Source: Helicostylum pulchrum
Lineage: Eukaryota > Mucoromycota > Mucoromycetes > Mucorales > Mucoraceae
Assembly: GCA_025677825.1 (NCBI GenBank)
Contig: JAIXMO010000040.1
Coordinates: forward strand, 1-64,000
Reading direction: 5' to 3'
DNA: 64,000 bases
Positions 26,604 through 36,560 of the stretch are shown one piece after another. Position 1 is the first letter of the stretch. Each line of letters opens with the position of its first letter. Both the position numbers and the translations under genes were made by a program. Below the pieces are notes generated by a model. It did not search any database and was not told where the DNA came from. It saw only the letters and a list, made by a program, of their open reading frames with translations.

Positions 26604-27440
26604 ATCTCTCTCTTTTATGAGCGTGTAGGTAGAACGCGTATCAAGAAAATCGTCAACAAGTACTACAAAGAGTTCAACGTCTTCTCTTTCGTACCAACAA
26701 TATCTAAAACCAAACGATTTTTTAATTTTTAAAAAAACTACGACAACATCAAATCGAAGTGGCAATTGAAGTCAGGAAGATGTGTAAAAGACATAATGTA
26801 TCATAAAGTCAAAGATTTTAAAGTCGAACAGTAAGTGAAAAACTAAAAAGATGGAAAATAAAATCATTAATCTTAGTTTTTCCAACATAGTCCTGCACAC
26901 TCGTTCATTTTAATATTGAAGACGAGGAGCGGGTAGACGTATTTACTGAAGCCGAAATCGAAACCTGTGAAAGCAATGAATTTTATGACGATTTACCTAC
27001 AAATATATTTAAAATGATGAGTAAATTGGATAATAAAGTAAGCATATTTAAAAAGTTGGGTTTTTGAATGTGTAAATATTAATCCAATTACGTTTTATAT
27101 TGTTGTTTAGAAAAAATTCACAGAAATATACGACACGTATAAAGACTTCAAGTAGATAGACATGAAGAACCTGAACTATTTTGGGTACAACAAGGTATCC
27201 TCGTTTACATCAATTTATTTTATAGTTGTGGTAAGATAGACGAGGGTACCGAACAAGATTTACTCGATGAGGTAGTTATATGGTTTCGTTTAAAAAAGTA
27301 GCTCATATGTTACGAAATTATTTTACTACATATTATTAAACTTATCACACATTTGATAGCCGCTGATGAGGGACAATCCAGACAGGAACACAGCATTAAT
27401 TATTATTTGTTACAAAAGATCAGAAGTTCTAAATAAAACG
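26604..27440 (+). pseudogene. Damaged copy B of a repeated gene family (N-terminal and middle part)
   Basis: Short coding-like pieces with plausible splice sites: a piece at about 26892-27039 (acidic; includes ERVDVFTEAEIETCE and YDDLPTNIFKMMSKLDNK), then from 27109 a piece KKFTEIYDTYKDFK that ends in an in-frame TAG. Coding resumes one frame over (PELFWVQQGILVYINLFYSC, TEQDLLDEV). The last part lines up with the 30.2-31.6 kb relic (WLQDSVVNAINLFMSS, TENDVLRRV). A start codon is missing and there is a stop plus a frameshift, so it is a pseudogene. The family is not one I can name. Confidence 0.5.
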
Positions 27441-27703
27441 AAAAATACACTGGTTTTGGAGGTAACTACTTGAAGTTTTAGGCTATGTGTACGTGTAACT
27501 AATATTTGTATTAGATATATGCAATGTTTATTTTATCTCAGAGAAGGAAATTTGTTTCATCAAGTCAAGAGAGGTCTTCTTCTGAATTAGTTGGCATTAG
27601 TCCTGCTAAATAATTAACTGAAGATACACCAAGAAAAAGGATCAGTGAGCTGAAATCCTTCCACATGGCTTTCTTCCTGCAACTGTACAAACGTTGGGAC
27701 CTG

Positions 27704-27751
<48 letters not shown>

Positions 27752-28173
27752 CTTTATTATGGCAAATACTAGGAAAATAATTAGTCTCACGTAAGAAGCC
27801 CATTTATCTCTTTTTTATTTTTTACTTTTTATTCGTAATGATGACTTAAGATAGCTTTAATATTTAAAAGTACGTGTTATATCTTTAAACAGTTAATAAT
27901 AATGCCTCTTATATTATTGTTGATAAGGAAAAAATATAACTGGAAGTGTCCTTCTATTTCAGTAAATCAGACAGCTAACTTTTTTTTTTTTTTTTTTACA
28001 AGGGAAAGTTAGCGTTTACGTTTATCTAGAAGCGATATGGATTGTTGTACAGTGTATGAGCTTATTTTTTAAGTGCTACCCGAAAAGATGTGTGATTTTA
28101 AATGACGTTTATTTGTTTATTTATTAGTATAGAGAAAAAAAATATGATTCCCTTCCGGAAACTATAAAATGTA
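27441..28173. other. Intergenic region with a CT microsatellite
   Basis: Mostly AT-rich DNA with no supported ORF, interrupted by the CT repeat at 27706-27749. The right end contains the 3' UTR of the SRPBCC gene read from the minus strand. Confidence 0.4.
27706..27749. repeat. (CT)22 microsatellite
   Basis: An uninterrupted CT dinucleotide array of 44 bases, the longest pure dinucleotide repeat in the window. Confidence 0.95.
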
Positions 28174-28941
28174 TTACAAAGATGAAGTAGGAGTACGCTC
28201 ATAAATTTCGCTCATTAAATCCCATTCCTTATCACCCACTCTCGATTCAGACAATATGGAAAAGTCATTTGTGGCAATCTGCTGACGATGATCAAGATCA
28301 TTTGCAGATAAATTATTTTCTGGTAAAGTTGTGGAGTCAACAACTGAATAAAATAACGGATCCTTTGAGAAATCAACAGAAGGTACCTGAGTATTGTTCG
28401 CCGCAATTTTTTTATGCAGATCATTTAGAAAGCGATCAATGCGACTATGAAATCCAAACAGCAATAAATGGATCACACGAACCATTGGTTTTTTAATAAC
28501 TCCTTGTTCTGTAATCTTGAGTGTCAGCAGATCATCATGTTCTTTTTCTTGAGTTATTTCAAAAGTCCAAGAACCGGAAAAGGTTGGTATTTTGGAGGGT
28601 AAAGTTGAAACGGGCCGTTCTTCTAATATACGCAATAAGGACTTATATTTAATATGTTCGTGATGAATGATGACGGTATGTCTCTTTTTGGTAGAGTATT
28701 CGATAAAGACAGTTTCATCTTGATTGGATTTATCTAGGACAACTTTCTCGACTTTTGGCTGCCATTGAGGGTAATTGGTTACGTCTGTGAGAATATTCCA
28801 TAGTCTCTGAGGAGAGGTTTTAAAGGTCGATGATCTAGAAACTATGTGACTAGCTGGAACTAGTAAACCAATCACGTAAGCAAAGACTGGAACAAGTGGT
28901 ATAATAGCAAAAATAATTAAGACTGTTGATATAAAAGTCAT
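28174..28941 (-). CDS. Membrane-anchored SRPBCC (START-like) domain protein
   Basis: Single-exon gene, 255 residues. Residues 4-30 form one long hydrophobic helix (STVLIIFAIIPLVPVFAYVI), so the protein is probably anchored with the domain on one side of a membrane. Residues 35-180 look like the SRPBCC/polyketide-cyclase fold: SSTFKTSPQRLWNILTDVTN with YPQWQPKVEKV just after, then alternating strands (VFIEYSTKKRHTVIIHHEH, SGSWTFEITQ, LLTLKITEQGVI) and a terminal helix (RIDRFLNDLHKKI). The fold binds lipids or other hydrophobic ligands in a cavity. The last 70 residues are polar with no recognised motif. Ligand and role cannot be told. Confidence 0.72.
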   Translation of the reverse strand: MTFISTVLIIFAIIPLVPVFAYVIGLLVPASHIVSRSSTFKTSPQRLWNILTDVTNYPQWQPKVEKVVLDKSNQDETVFIEYSTKKRHTVIIHHEHIKYKSLLRILEERPVSTLPSKIPTFSGSWTFEITQEKEHDDLLTLKITEQGVIKKPMVRVIHLLLFGFHSRIDRFLNDLHKKIAANNTQVPSVDFSKDPLFYSVVDSTTLPENNLSANDLDHRQQIATNDFSILSESRVGDKEWDLMSEIYERTPTSSL

Positions 28942-29462
28942 AAGAGAAAAAAAAAAGTGAGGAAAAAGGTGAGAGAAAAAAGAAGTAGAACGTTTTTTTG
29001 TATATCATTATTTATGAACTAAACTTTTTTTCTAATTAGGGATATACTTGGTGGTACAGTTACTCTTTTGAATAATAAATAAGCCACATCTTCATGGTAG
29101 CATATAATCCTGTTATGTTTACATTAACTCGCTTATCATTGGTTTAGATGAACTCCTGCGGAGCGTATTAATTATTCATATCAAATGAGATTAGTTAAAA
29201 GTCATTATTGAATCCATTACAATTAAGAAATTTATTAATTTAAAATATGTTCCAGTGATACTATTTTATCAAGAGCAGAAAACCTAAAAAAAAAAAAGTC
29301 AGTAAAACTAATACTAATACTAATATTAATGGCTGTTAAGTACAAGGAAAGTAGAATAACATACAACATAAGATATTTAACGAAAGGAAAGCGGAATTAA
29401 ACTGCTCTACGCATAATGGATGACACCGGTGGGAGAGCAAATGTTATCTGTAGTTTGAAGAG
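28942..29462. other. Intergenic region upstream of the SRPBCC gene
   Basis: AT-rich, with an A run near 29287 and a short ACTAAT repeat near 29309-29330. No supported ORF. Confidence 0.4.
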
Positions 29463-29908
29463 TCAAGACCATATCTTTGTGATAGGCAAATCGGTCATCT
29501 CCATTTCTTGGATATATTCCAAGTATTTATAAACAGCATACATGAAAAAATTCCGAAATGCGTTCAACTTCTTGTACTCGATACCGGGATTTGAATGTAA
29601 CTCCAAAAAAGCGGCACAGCTTCCAAAGCTACCCAGGCTTTACCTTGCTTCACCAGTTTGGCGATCGCCGTGGCATCACCTAAATCACTCTGCGATACGT
29701 ACGGGAGAGCAGTCTGTTTTTGACGTGAACATCCGTCAAGACCGCCCACGCCACCAAAAACAACTCCAAAAAATGCCCGCACGTCTCCACGTTCAACCCG
29801 TATGTTGTAGATATTTCTTTCGCCTTGGAGAAGTAGAAAGACGTGACTTATATTGCTCGTTGCAGTTGTGAAAAAGTGACGGCCTCCATACGGCGAGCTC
29901 AAACCCAA
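29463..29908 (-). pseudogene. Frameshifted gene fragment of unknown family
   Basis: On the minus strand the sequence from 29908 down reads as plausible protein (GRHFFTTATSNISHVFLLL, then SQSDLGDATAIAKLVKQGKA). The frame breaks near 29610 at a T-rich spot, and good coding sense continues in another frame (NPGIEYKKLNAFRNFFMYAV, then YKYLEYIQEMEM) to a TGA at 29463-29465. Base composition here is less AT-rich than the surroundings, as in genes. I do not recognise the family. It may be part of a decayed mobile or lineage-specific gene. Confidence 0.4.
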
Positions 29909-30234
29909 AAAAGAATCGGAGAAGGTTAGGTTAGGCTGCAGAGAAGGTATAGTTGTTTACCAATTCTTGGATCGGTTGCCGAGTACCGGATCACGGCCTG
30001 ATAAAAAGTAATTATTAACGGATTCAAAAAAGACGAAGATTTTTTTAAATGTAAAAACTCGTGGACAGTTCACATCCGTGAATCTTTACGCTCCTTAAGT
30101 TATTCCTATGTAAGTAAAAAAATAAAATGAACAAGATTTGTCAACTAACACACGACTAGGAACGAGATAACGCCTGCTGGGACAATGTCTCATTTAAAAT
30201 CATAAACGGATTCACGTGTTTTGGCGTTCATGAA
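29909..30234. other. Intergenic spacer
   Basis: Short spacer containing GTTAGGTTAGG near 29925 and no gene. The leader module seen at other family copies is absent here. Confidence 0.4.
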
Positions 30235-31602
30235 ATGAGAAGTTCGGGAATTTCCAGAGAGGTTTCAGCTTTGGATATTACTATGCCTTCTACGTCCACG
30301 CAACGTATGCCTTTAAAACGTATGCCTACACAACATATTCCCATACAGCCTATGTCTACGCAATCTATATCCACACAACCTATGCAGCTAGAAAACAATC
30401 CTTCACAAACACAAAAACCCCTCTCTTTAACCGATAAAGAAAATGTAAGACGTATGTACAATATTTAGACCCACAAAAAATGTGAGTCTTATCGACAGGC
30501 ACAATCATTGAAAAAAATATGGAAAAATCTGCATTAAATTATATTTATGAACAGTATGTAACATAGTTGTTTTTTTTGTTTGTTCTGGTAATTTACTAAT
30601 ATAAACTTTAGCCCTTGCCATTCATTAATTTTAGATGCACATAATCAAAATGGGAAAACAGTCTTTATAGAAGAATAATTAAAAGAAATTAAAACCTATG
30701 CAGAAAAACCTATGCCCGAATTCCCTCCTTTATTAAAAGAATTTCTACTTTCCTTCCAGCATGTCAATGAAATAGACGTACTTTATGCCGAAATTATGAA
30801 AAAAATATACCATCCAAAAAATGATTCTGATATGAAATGGCTCCAAGATTCTGTCGTTAATGCCATTAATCTCTTCATGTCCAGCTTCTTTCCGCTGGTA
30901 GATAAGACCGAAAACGACGTTTTACGTCGCGTTTGGTCTTCGGTGGACACTGTTTTTGATTATTTTTGATTATTCAGTGACCCACTGTACCAGGTAAGTA
31001 TATCTATAGATTTATATTTATTTACTTATTCAATACTAAAAATATATGGAGAGAAGTCAAGCTTGTCTTCTAGTAAAAGCAGAAATCTAGACCGATGTCT
31101 TGCGGCCCATGAAAAAGCAGATAGAAAGTTACCGGGCCGCAAGGTGGATCTGCTTTACTATCAAGACGAGCTTGAATATGGATGTGGAGAGTGTGGAAAG
31201 AGCAATGCTGAGACGAAATATATCACAGACGGCCCCTTCAAACTCTCACTCGTTATGAAAGATATATTTACGCTCCTTATTTATAAATCCCCCAGCTTGG
31301 TCAATACCTTGATCATCCCTTCCTTTATGATCCTTGGTAAGTGTGGAACTAGAGACTGAGAATTTTTTTTTAGTTTTTTTTCTCATTAGGTAAAGAAATT
31401 ACGTTATTGACCAAGGATTGACCCAGCTGGGTATATATGCCGCATCAATCGTTCAAAGACTTTAACATATTCACTCTTTTCTAAGCAAAGCATAAGAGCA
31501 CTTACATCCATCATTACACTCGTTTATCAGATGGAGCTAATTATGGAAAACACTATGCAATCACTAGAAAATGATATGAGTGTTTATGACCAAGATCAAT
31601 AG
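30235..31602 (+). pseudogene. Nearly full-length damaged copy C of the repeated gene family
   Basis: Best preserved member. The start exon (30235 on) has a degenerate repeat rich in MP, TQ and Q. The main exon region (about 30613-30994) codes SFQHVNEIDVLYAEIMKKIY and WLQDSVVNAINLFMSSFFPL. It carries an in-frame TAA near 30677, and a TGA near 30967 created by a small TGATTATT duplication. The next exon (about 31051-31336) codes a basic then cysteine-containing block (GRKVDLLYYQDELEYGCGEC, then KLSLVMKDIFTLLIYKSPSL) and ends at a good GTAAGT. A last piece reads YQMELIMENTMQSLENDMS to a TAG. Splice sites survive but several stops do not allow a product. Confidence 0.6.
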
Positions 31603-32209
31603 ACCTTCTTCCACCCTCCTTTCAACACACGTCAAAGCGACAAAAACACAATAAATATTAAAGACTTTCCTTTCTTTCATTTTAATTTTTAATTTTTCGT
31701 ATGAGAACCGAAATCCCGTTTTTATTTAAGCAAATTTATGAGTATGGGAGGATTTTTGATACACAAGTTTTATGTATTTTTTTTAAAAGAAAATGTGAAA
31801 TTCTTAAATAAGTTGGTGTTAAAATAAGTTGTAGTAAGAATTTCTCAATAAGAAAGCGTAACTACATTATTTTTCTATGGAGCAAAAAATGAAAGGAGAT
31901 GTGATCTATAGAAGTGTGCTTCATATTTGTCTTTTACTTTCTTGTGATCGTAAAGCTTCTAGTATTCTAACGATCTCATCCTCAGTTGCATGTTAAGCTA
32001 ACTTTTTTCATACCGGGACCAAAAATACTTAGCAGTGACAGGCTGCAGTAATAAAAACGAACAGGAAAGAATTCTAGTAGGTACCAGGAAAAATAAACCT
32101 TCCTACTAAAGGTTGCCTCGTTTTGGAGAATAATAAATCTGTTTTCGGATAGGGTCAATTTACGCATCATTTTTCACACGCCAATGTATCTTATATTGTA
32201 AACAAAAGG
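31603..32209. other. Intergenic region, no gene seen
   Basis: 607 bp of AT-rich DNA with no supported ORF. It leads into the TATA box of the small gene at 32270. Confidence 0.4.
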
Positions 32210-32218
32210 TATATAAAA
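32210..32218 (+). promoter_or_regulatory. TATA box of the small gene at 32270
   Basis: TATATAAAA lies 52 bp upstream of the ATG at 32270, a normal fungal TATA position. It is one reason to accept the short gene that follows. Confidence 0.45.
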
Positions 32219-32269
32219 AGTAAAGCAAACTTTTAAATTAAATATAGTTTCATTTCTCTTCAAAAAACC

Positions 32270-32572
32270 ATGGGAGAAGAAAGAGAAATATATTGGATTA
32301 TAGGCGTGTCAATGCCAAGCATATTAGGGGAATTTGTACGGTATTACACGGCAAAGACCTCCAAGACTATCACATTCAAACAACTCATGTCAGAAATAAA
32401 AGCTGCGATATATCCTAACGCTATATTGTACAGTGATCGTCTAATATACTCAAATGGCGAACTTAGAGATGTAGTTATCAACAACGATAAAAGTTTGAAA
32501 ATTGCTATCGAATATATGGGTGAAGACGCACATGATATAAAAAAAGGAATAGTGGTCTCTACAAGACTTTAG
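32270..32572 (+). CDS. Small hypothetical protein (100 residues)
   Basis: The ATG lies in a good context (AAAACCATGG) behind a TATA box, and the frame runs 100 codons to TAG without introns. The product begins MGEEREIYWIIGVSMPSILG and contains KTITFKQLMSEIKAA, followed by DRLIYSNGELRDVVINN, suggesting a small ubiquitin-like or mixed alpha/beta fold. The pattern I-T-F-K-Q-L-x(4)-A followed by a short strand resembles ubiquitin-type domains only loosely. I do not recognise the family. It sits beside a gene-family graveyard and could itself be lineage-specific. Confidence 0.45.
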   Translation: MGEEREIYWIIGVSMPSILGEFVRYYTAKTSKTITFKQLMSEIKAAIYPNAILYSDRLIYSNGELRDVVINNDKSLKIAIEYMGEDAHDIKKGIVVSTRL

Positions 32573-33181
32573 AAAAAAATTCTTATAAATAAAAACCAAC
32601 ATTTCTGTAAACAGCAGACTTCCATTACTTTTACTATATGTCGTCCCAAGCTGCATTTCAAAACTGAGACGAGTTAGATTTTTTTGTAATGGTCAGAGGA
32701 TATAAAAGGAGCGTTATCAAATATAAATCCAGTGGGCGTGTCGGAAGTAATAAGGTAGACAATTTATCTCATCGAATTCCTCTGGTGTAGAGATAGTGAG
32801 AGTAATAGCACTGGCAAGAAGGGGATCTTTATCGGAGTTCCTACGGGAGAAATATAGATGGTATAAAATGACACACATCTTTGAGGGTTTAAAAAGTAGG
32901 TTTGTACAAGGTATGGTACCTGTAGTCGATTTCGTCCCCGCCTTTTTTGTAAACAAAAAATTAGCCATGACAACAAATTGTTTACCTTTTCGTTTAAACA
33001 AATCATCACAAAAGAAGATTGAGTGTCTTTTTTTAAAAAAATAATTTATTAGTTAATAATGAAAAGTATGCAAAGTCTCTAGTCTAAAAAAAAGGGTGTT
33101 TTTTGGGATACGAAAGAAAAAAACCCCAAGAAAAAAAAAACTTTCAAAGAATACTTTTTTTTAAAAAAAAAAGAGCTTTCT
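32573..33181. other. Intergenic region, convergent
   Basis: Overlapping frames on both strands between 32717 and 33044 are of similar length and mutually exclusive, and none has a family resemblance. The right side is A/T-run rich. Confidence 0.4.
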
Positions 33182-33871
33182 TTAAGCGTTCTTGTTTGCT
33201 AATTCGGTATGAGACTCGATATCAATAGCATCCCAAGGATAGACCAACCATTGATCGGGCATCTCAACGGCAGCGAAATAATTCTTCATGATATCCTCAG
33301 TCAGTTCACGCTTCTTGGGCTTAATCTTGTTATGGAGGACAAAGACACCAAAAGTAGTCTTGGACTCTCCGGGCTTCATACCTCTGCGAATCTCCTCAGC
33401 CTCGACGTCCTTCTTGAGTTCCTCGACAGCGTAAGCAAGGGTGGTACGGGTATCATCGACTTCATCTACAATAAGAATACGACGGCCCAAGAGAGAGATC
33501 TCGGAATGAGAAGCGCCAAAATTAAGCCATTGGGTCTTTTGCACTTGTGTTCCGGGCTTCTCTTCGCCACCTGCATTGGCGAGCTCTTCGTACAAGGAGA
33601 GACCGATGGCTTGGATAGGAATGTTACCACGCTCGGTCTTCTTCAAGAAGGTACGGAGCATACGGGCAGGGATAAATCCACCACCGCCAATGGCAATCAT
33701 AAGGTCTGGCTTGAAGTTATCATTGATATGGTAACGATCAACTGATTGACGAATTGATTCATGAATTTGGTTATAACTTTATTTTTTAAAAAAGTTAATT
33801 TTTTGATACTACGCTCCCAACTTTATTTTTAAAAAGTATACAAATATTTACCTGATATGCAACTTGGACAT
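33182..33871 (-). CDS. Xanthine/hypoxanthine phosphoribosyltransferase (Hpt1/Xpt1-like)
   Basis: Purine salvage enzyme that joins hypoxanthine, xanthine or guanine to PRPP. Two exons, 33852-33871 (20 bases) and 33182-33776; 204 residues. The PRPP-binding signature is RRILIVDEVDDTRTTLAYAV, and an upstream glycine-rich loop IAIGGGGFIPARMLR supplies the pyrophosphate-binding turn. Other family marks are WLNFGASHSEISLLG and the C-terminal PDQWLVYPWDAIDIESHTE. It is closest to the fungal Hpt1/Xpt1 group rather than animal HPRT. Which base is preferred cannot be read from sequence. Confidence 0.88.
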
Positions 33872-34149
33872 TATATAATTCTTTATACAGTATAAATATA
33901 AAAAAAGAGGGTTTTTTTTTTCAAAAGTTTGAAAATATATTTACAACAACCAATTCTTTAAAAGAGAACCTATTTCTCAATCCATTAAATATCTAAAAAA
34001 AAAAAAAAAAAAAAAAAAAAAGTATTCACCGGTCACGGATAGGTCTCCTAGTGGCTTATTGGTACAAAAGCGGATATTATTTTATGCTAAAAGAAAGAAA
34101 AAAATAACCTTTCTTCTTTTCTTTTTTTTCCTTACAAAATAATAATAAT

Positions 34150-35070
34150 ATGCCTCTTATTATTATTACCGGATACCCTTCAAGTGGAAAGACTCAAAGA
34201 GCCAACGAAATTAAAGAATATTTATTAAACAGGTTACAGCAAGAAGGAAAATCGTTCCGTATCCATATCATTAACGATGAAACTCTTCACGTACCCAAAG
34301 AAGCTTATAAAGGTAACTTTTTTTTTTTAAAAAAAAACATTCTGCACTTTAAAAAAAACAGGTCTAAAAAAAAATCTAAAATAGAGGCTAGAGAAGAAAA
34401 AAAGGCTAGAGGAGCCATGTTATCAGCAGTCGAAAGAACTTTATCCAGAGATGATATTGTGATTGCAGACGGGTTAAATTACATTAAAGGATTTCGGTAC
34501 CAGCTGTACTGTGTAGCTCGAGCCATTGGCACCGCACACTGCGTCGTGCACACCGGTGTCCCCGTGGACATGGCCAAAGCATGGAACCAAGCACGCGGCG
34601 CTGACGACGCCTACGACGAGACGATTTTTGAAGAGCTGATAACACGATACGAAGAACCCGAGGAACGTAACCGATGGGACTCACCACTGTTCACACTGAT
34701 CTACGACGATGTGGATATCCCCAAAGACAAGATTTGGGACGCAGTGATATTGAAGAAACCGCCACCACCCAACAAATCCACCGTGTCTAAACCTGTTTCA
34801 TCTACCAACTACGTATACGAGCTGGATAAGGCAACGTTGGAGATTATCAATGCGTTTGTTGAAAGACAAAAGGAATTTGGGCCAGGTGGCAATCCAATGA
34901 TGGTGCCTCGGTCTCAGACTAAGGTCATGAACCCGTCGCGTACAGTCACTTCGTCAGAGTTAAGAAGGTTAAGAAAACAGTTTGTGACGTATAACAAGAT
35001 GAACACTACTTTAGACGTAGATCGTTTAGGTGATGTCTTTGTTGAGTATCTTAATTCCAATTTACAATAA
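34150..35070 (+). CDS. KTI12: Kti12, Elongator-associated P-loop protein
   Basis: P-loop protein that partners the Elongator complex in wobble-uridine modification of tRNA. It is related to the kinase that phosphorylates Ser-tRNA(Sec). Exons are 34150-34312 and 34385-35070; 282 residues. The start shows MPLIIITGYPSSGKTQRA (P-loop), the middle ARGAMLSAVERTLSRDDIVI with ADGLNYIKGFRYQLYC, then TRYEEPEERNRWDSPLF, and the end FVTYNKMNTTLDVDRLGDVF. The intron is 72 bases with no in-frame stop, so retention would add 24 residues (Lys/Phe-rich) without breaking the frame. I prefer the spliced form because it restores the family spacing YK-EAREEKKARG. Confidence 0.92.
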   Translation: MPLIIITGYPSSGKTQRANEIKEYLLNRLQQEGKSFRIHIINDETLHVPKEAYKGNFFFLKKNILHFKKNRSKKKSKIEAREEKKARGAMLSAVERTLSRDDIVIADGLNYIKGFRYQLYCVARAIGTAHCVVHTGVPVDMAKAWNQARGADDAYDETIFEELITRYEEPEERNRWDSPLFTLIYDDVDIPKDKIWDAVILKKPPPPNKSTVSKPVSSTNYVYELDKATLEIINAFVERQKEFGPGGNPMMVPRSQTKVMNPSRTVTSSELRRLRKQFVTYNKMNTTLDVDRLGDVFVEYLNSNLQ

Positions 35071-35177
35071 ATCTTTTTGTTGTTCAGATAAATATTATAA
35101 GCGCATAAAAAAATAGTTTTGGGTATTTTATTTTTTTATTTTTACCTTTTTTTCTTGCTCTTGCAAAAATCTTTATT

Positions 35178-35917
35178 ATGGGTAAATAATGAAAGAAAGA
35201 ACAAAAAAGCTCTACGGTTTAGTTTATAGACTTTTTTTTTATATGTATATAGTTGTCGCTCAAGTACAGAAACCAGCACCTCAATTTACAATAGTAGGTA
35301 TCGTCAACGGCGAGATTCAAGAAAATATATCACTTGCAGACTACTTGGGAAGATATCTTGTTTTTTTCTGGTATCCAAATGACTTTACATTTGTTTGTCC
35401 TACCGAGATTGTAGCATTTAACGACGCTCTTGACGAATTTCGAGCATTAAACTGCGAAGTACTAGCAGCCTCTTGTGATTCCGGTACATGTATATATTTT
35501 TTTAGTGTACACACACAGAACTAATTTATACTTTTTTTTCTACCAAAAAAAGAATATGCGCATCATGCTTGGATAAATACATCTCGCAATAAAGGAGGAC
35601 TAGGTAAAGAAACCCGACTTACGATTATTTCGGACAAGACAAGACGCATTGCTAAAGACTATGGAGTTTATCTTGATTTATGGGGTGTTTCACTTCGAGG
35701 ATTATTTATCATTGATCCCCGGGGTATTGTACGTCAAATTACTATGAATGATGATTTACCAGTGGGCCGTAGTGTAAAGGAGACGATTCGACTTGTCACT
35801 GCATTTCAGTTTACGGATGAAAACGGAGAAGTGTGTCCTGCTAATTGGAAAAAGGGCGATAAGACTATGAAGCCTAATATTGAAGATGGTCAAAAGTATT
35901 TCGCTAATGATGATTAA
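35178..35917 (+). CDS. TSA1: Typical 2-Cys peroxiredoxin (thioredoxin peroxidase, Tsa1-like)
   Basis: Reduces hydrogen peroxide and alkyl hydroperoxides using thioredoxin. Exons are 35178-35181, 35253-35483 and 35553-35917; 199 residues. The first coding exon is only four bases (ATG G), as in the eS1 gene. The peroxidatic Cys is in FTFVCPTEIVAFND and the resolving Cys in GEVCPANWKKGDKTMKP near the C-terminus. Other marks are FFWYPNDF, AASCDSEYAHHAWIN, NKGGLG, and ISDKTRRIAKDYGVYLDLWG. The GGLG loop and the extended C-terminus are the features that make such enzymes sensitive to overoxidation. The gene lies 107 bp behind KTI12 on the same strand. Confidence 0.93.
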
Positions 35918-36560
35918 ACAACCGAACTTGGGATCATCATCATTGGGTGGTTTTAAAGTTTTTTTATCAGACAAAGAAAAAAAAACAATTCATGAAACAA
36001 GTTTGTTCTTTCTTGTCAATAAACAATTTTTTACAATAAGAAGTTTTTTTTTTTGACATTTATTTTTTAAGAAAAAGTCTATTTTAGGGGAAAGCGATCA
36101 CTTGCTTAAAATAGTTGGACCCCCCAATGCCTTAATGACAAAGATGAACCAGTGTTCTTAACCTTTCTTTCCCTTCTCTTTGTGAAATTAAATAATAATG
36201 GGGCTTTTTCAAAATAAAATCGCTTACCTAAACTTCAAAAGTCCGTTCTTTTTTTTTTTTTAATAGCATCAATGCATGAAAAATAACAAAAATAAAATGT
36301 TATACCGCAACATATTACCGTATTTATCAATAAAGAAAAAGGGTATTAAACGACTTCCGCGAAGAATATAACGGAGTTTTAAACACAATTCCTTCTTGAA
36401 AAGAAGATTCTTTGGAAACAAAAAAAAATAATTAAAATATCGATTCATAATAGTTTTTTTTTTCTTTTTTACCTTTTTTTTTTATCTTTTATTTTCTTAA
36501 AGTGCAAACACTTTAATACACACTTTTTCCTTTAAAGACCTTTTTTATATATAAAAAAAA
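35918..36560. other. Intergenic region between peroxiredoxin and glyoxalase II
   Basis: AT-rich, with AATAAA-like sites near 36020 (peroxiredoxin 3' end). Pyrimidine-rich runs near 36450-36490 probably belong to the glyoxalase II promoter. No ORF accepted. Confidence 0.45.

Noticed and set aside
29542..29871. 109-codon + frame
   Set aside because: Lies opposite the minus-strand fragment, whose translation is more protein-like; the + translation is basic and unstructured.
29920..29940. GTTAGGTTAGG, suggesting telomere-like repeat
   Set aside because: Only two units in the middle of the window; not a telomere array.
32717..33044. Three overlapping frames on both strands
   Set aside because: Mutually exclusive, similar in length, no conserved features; likely chance.
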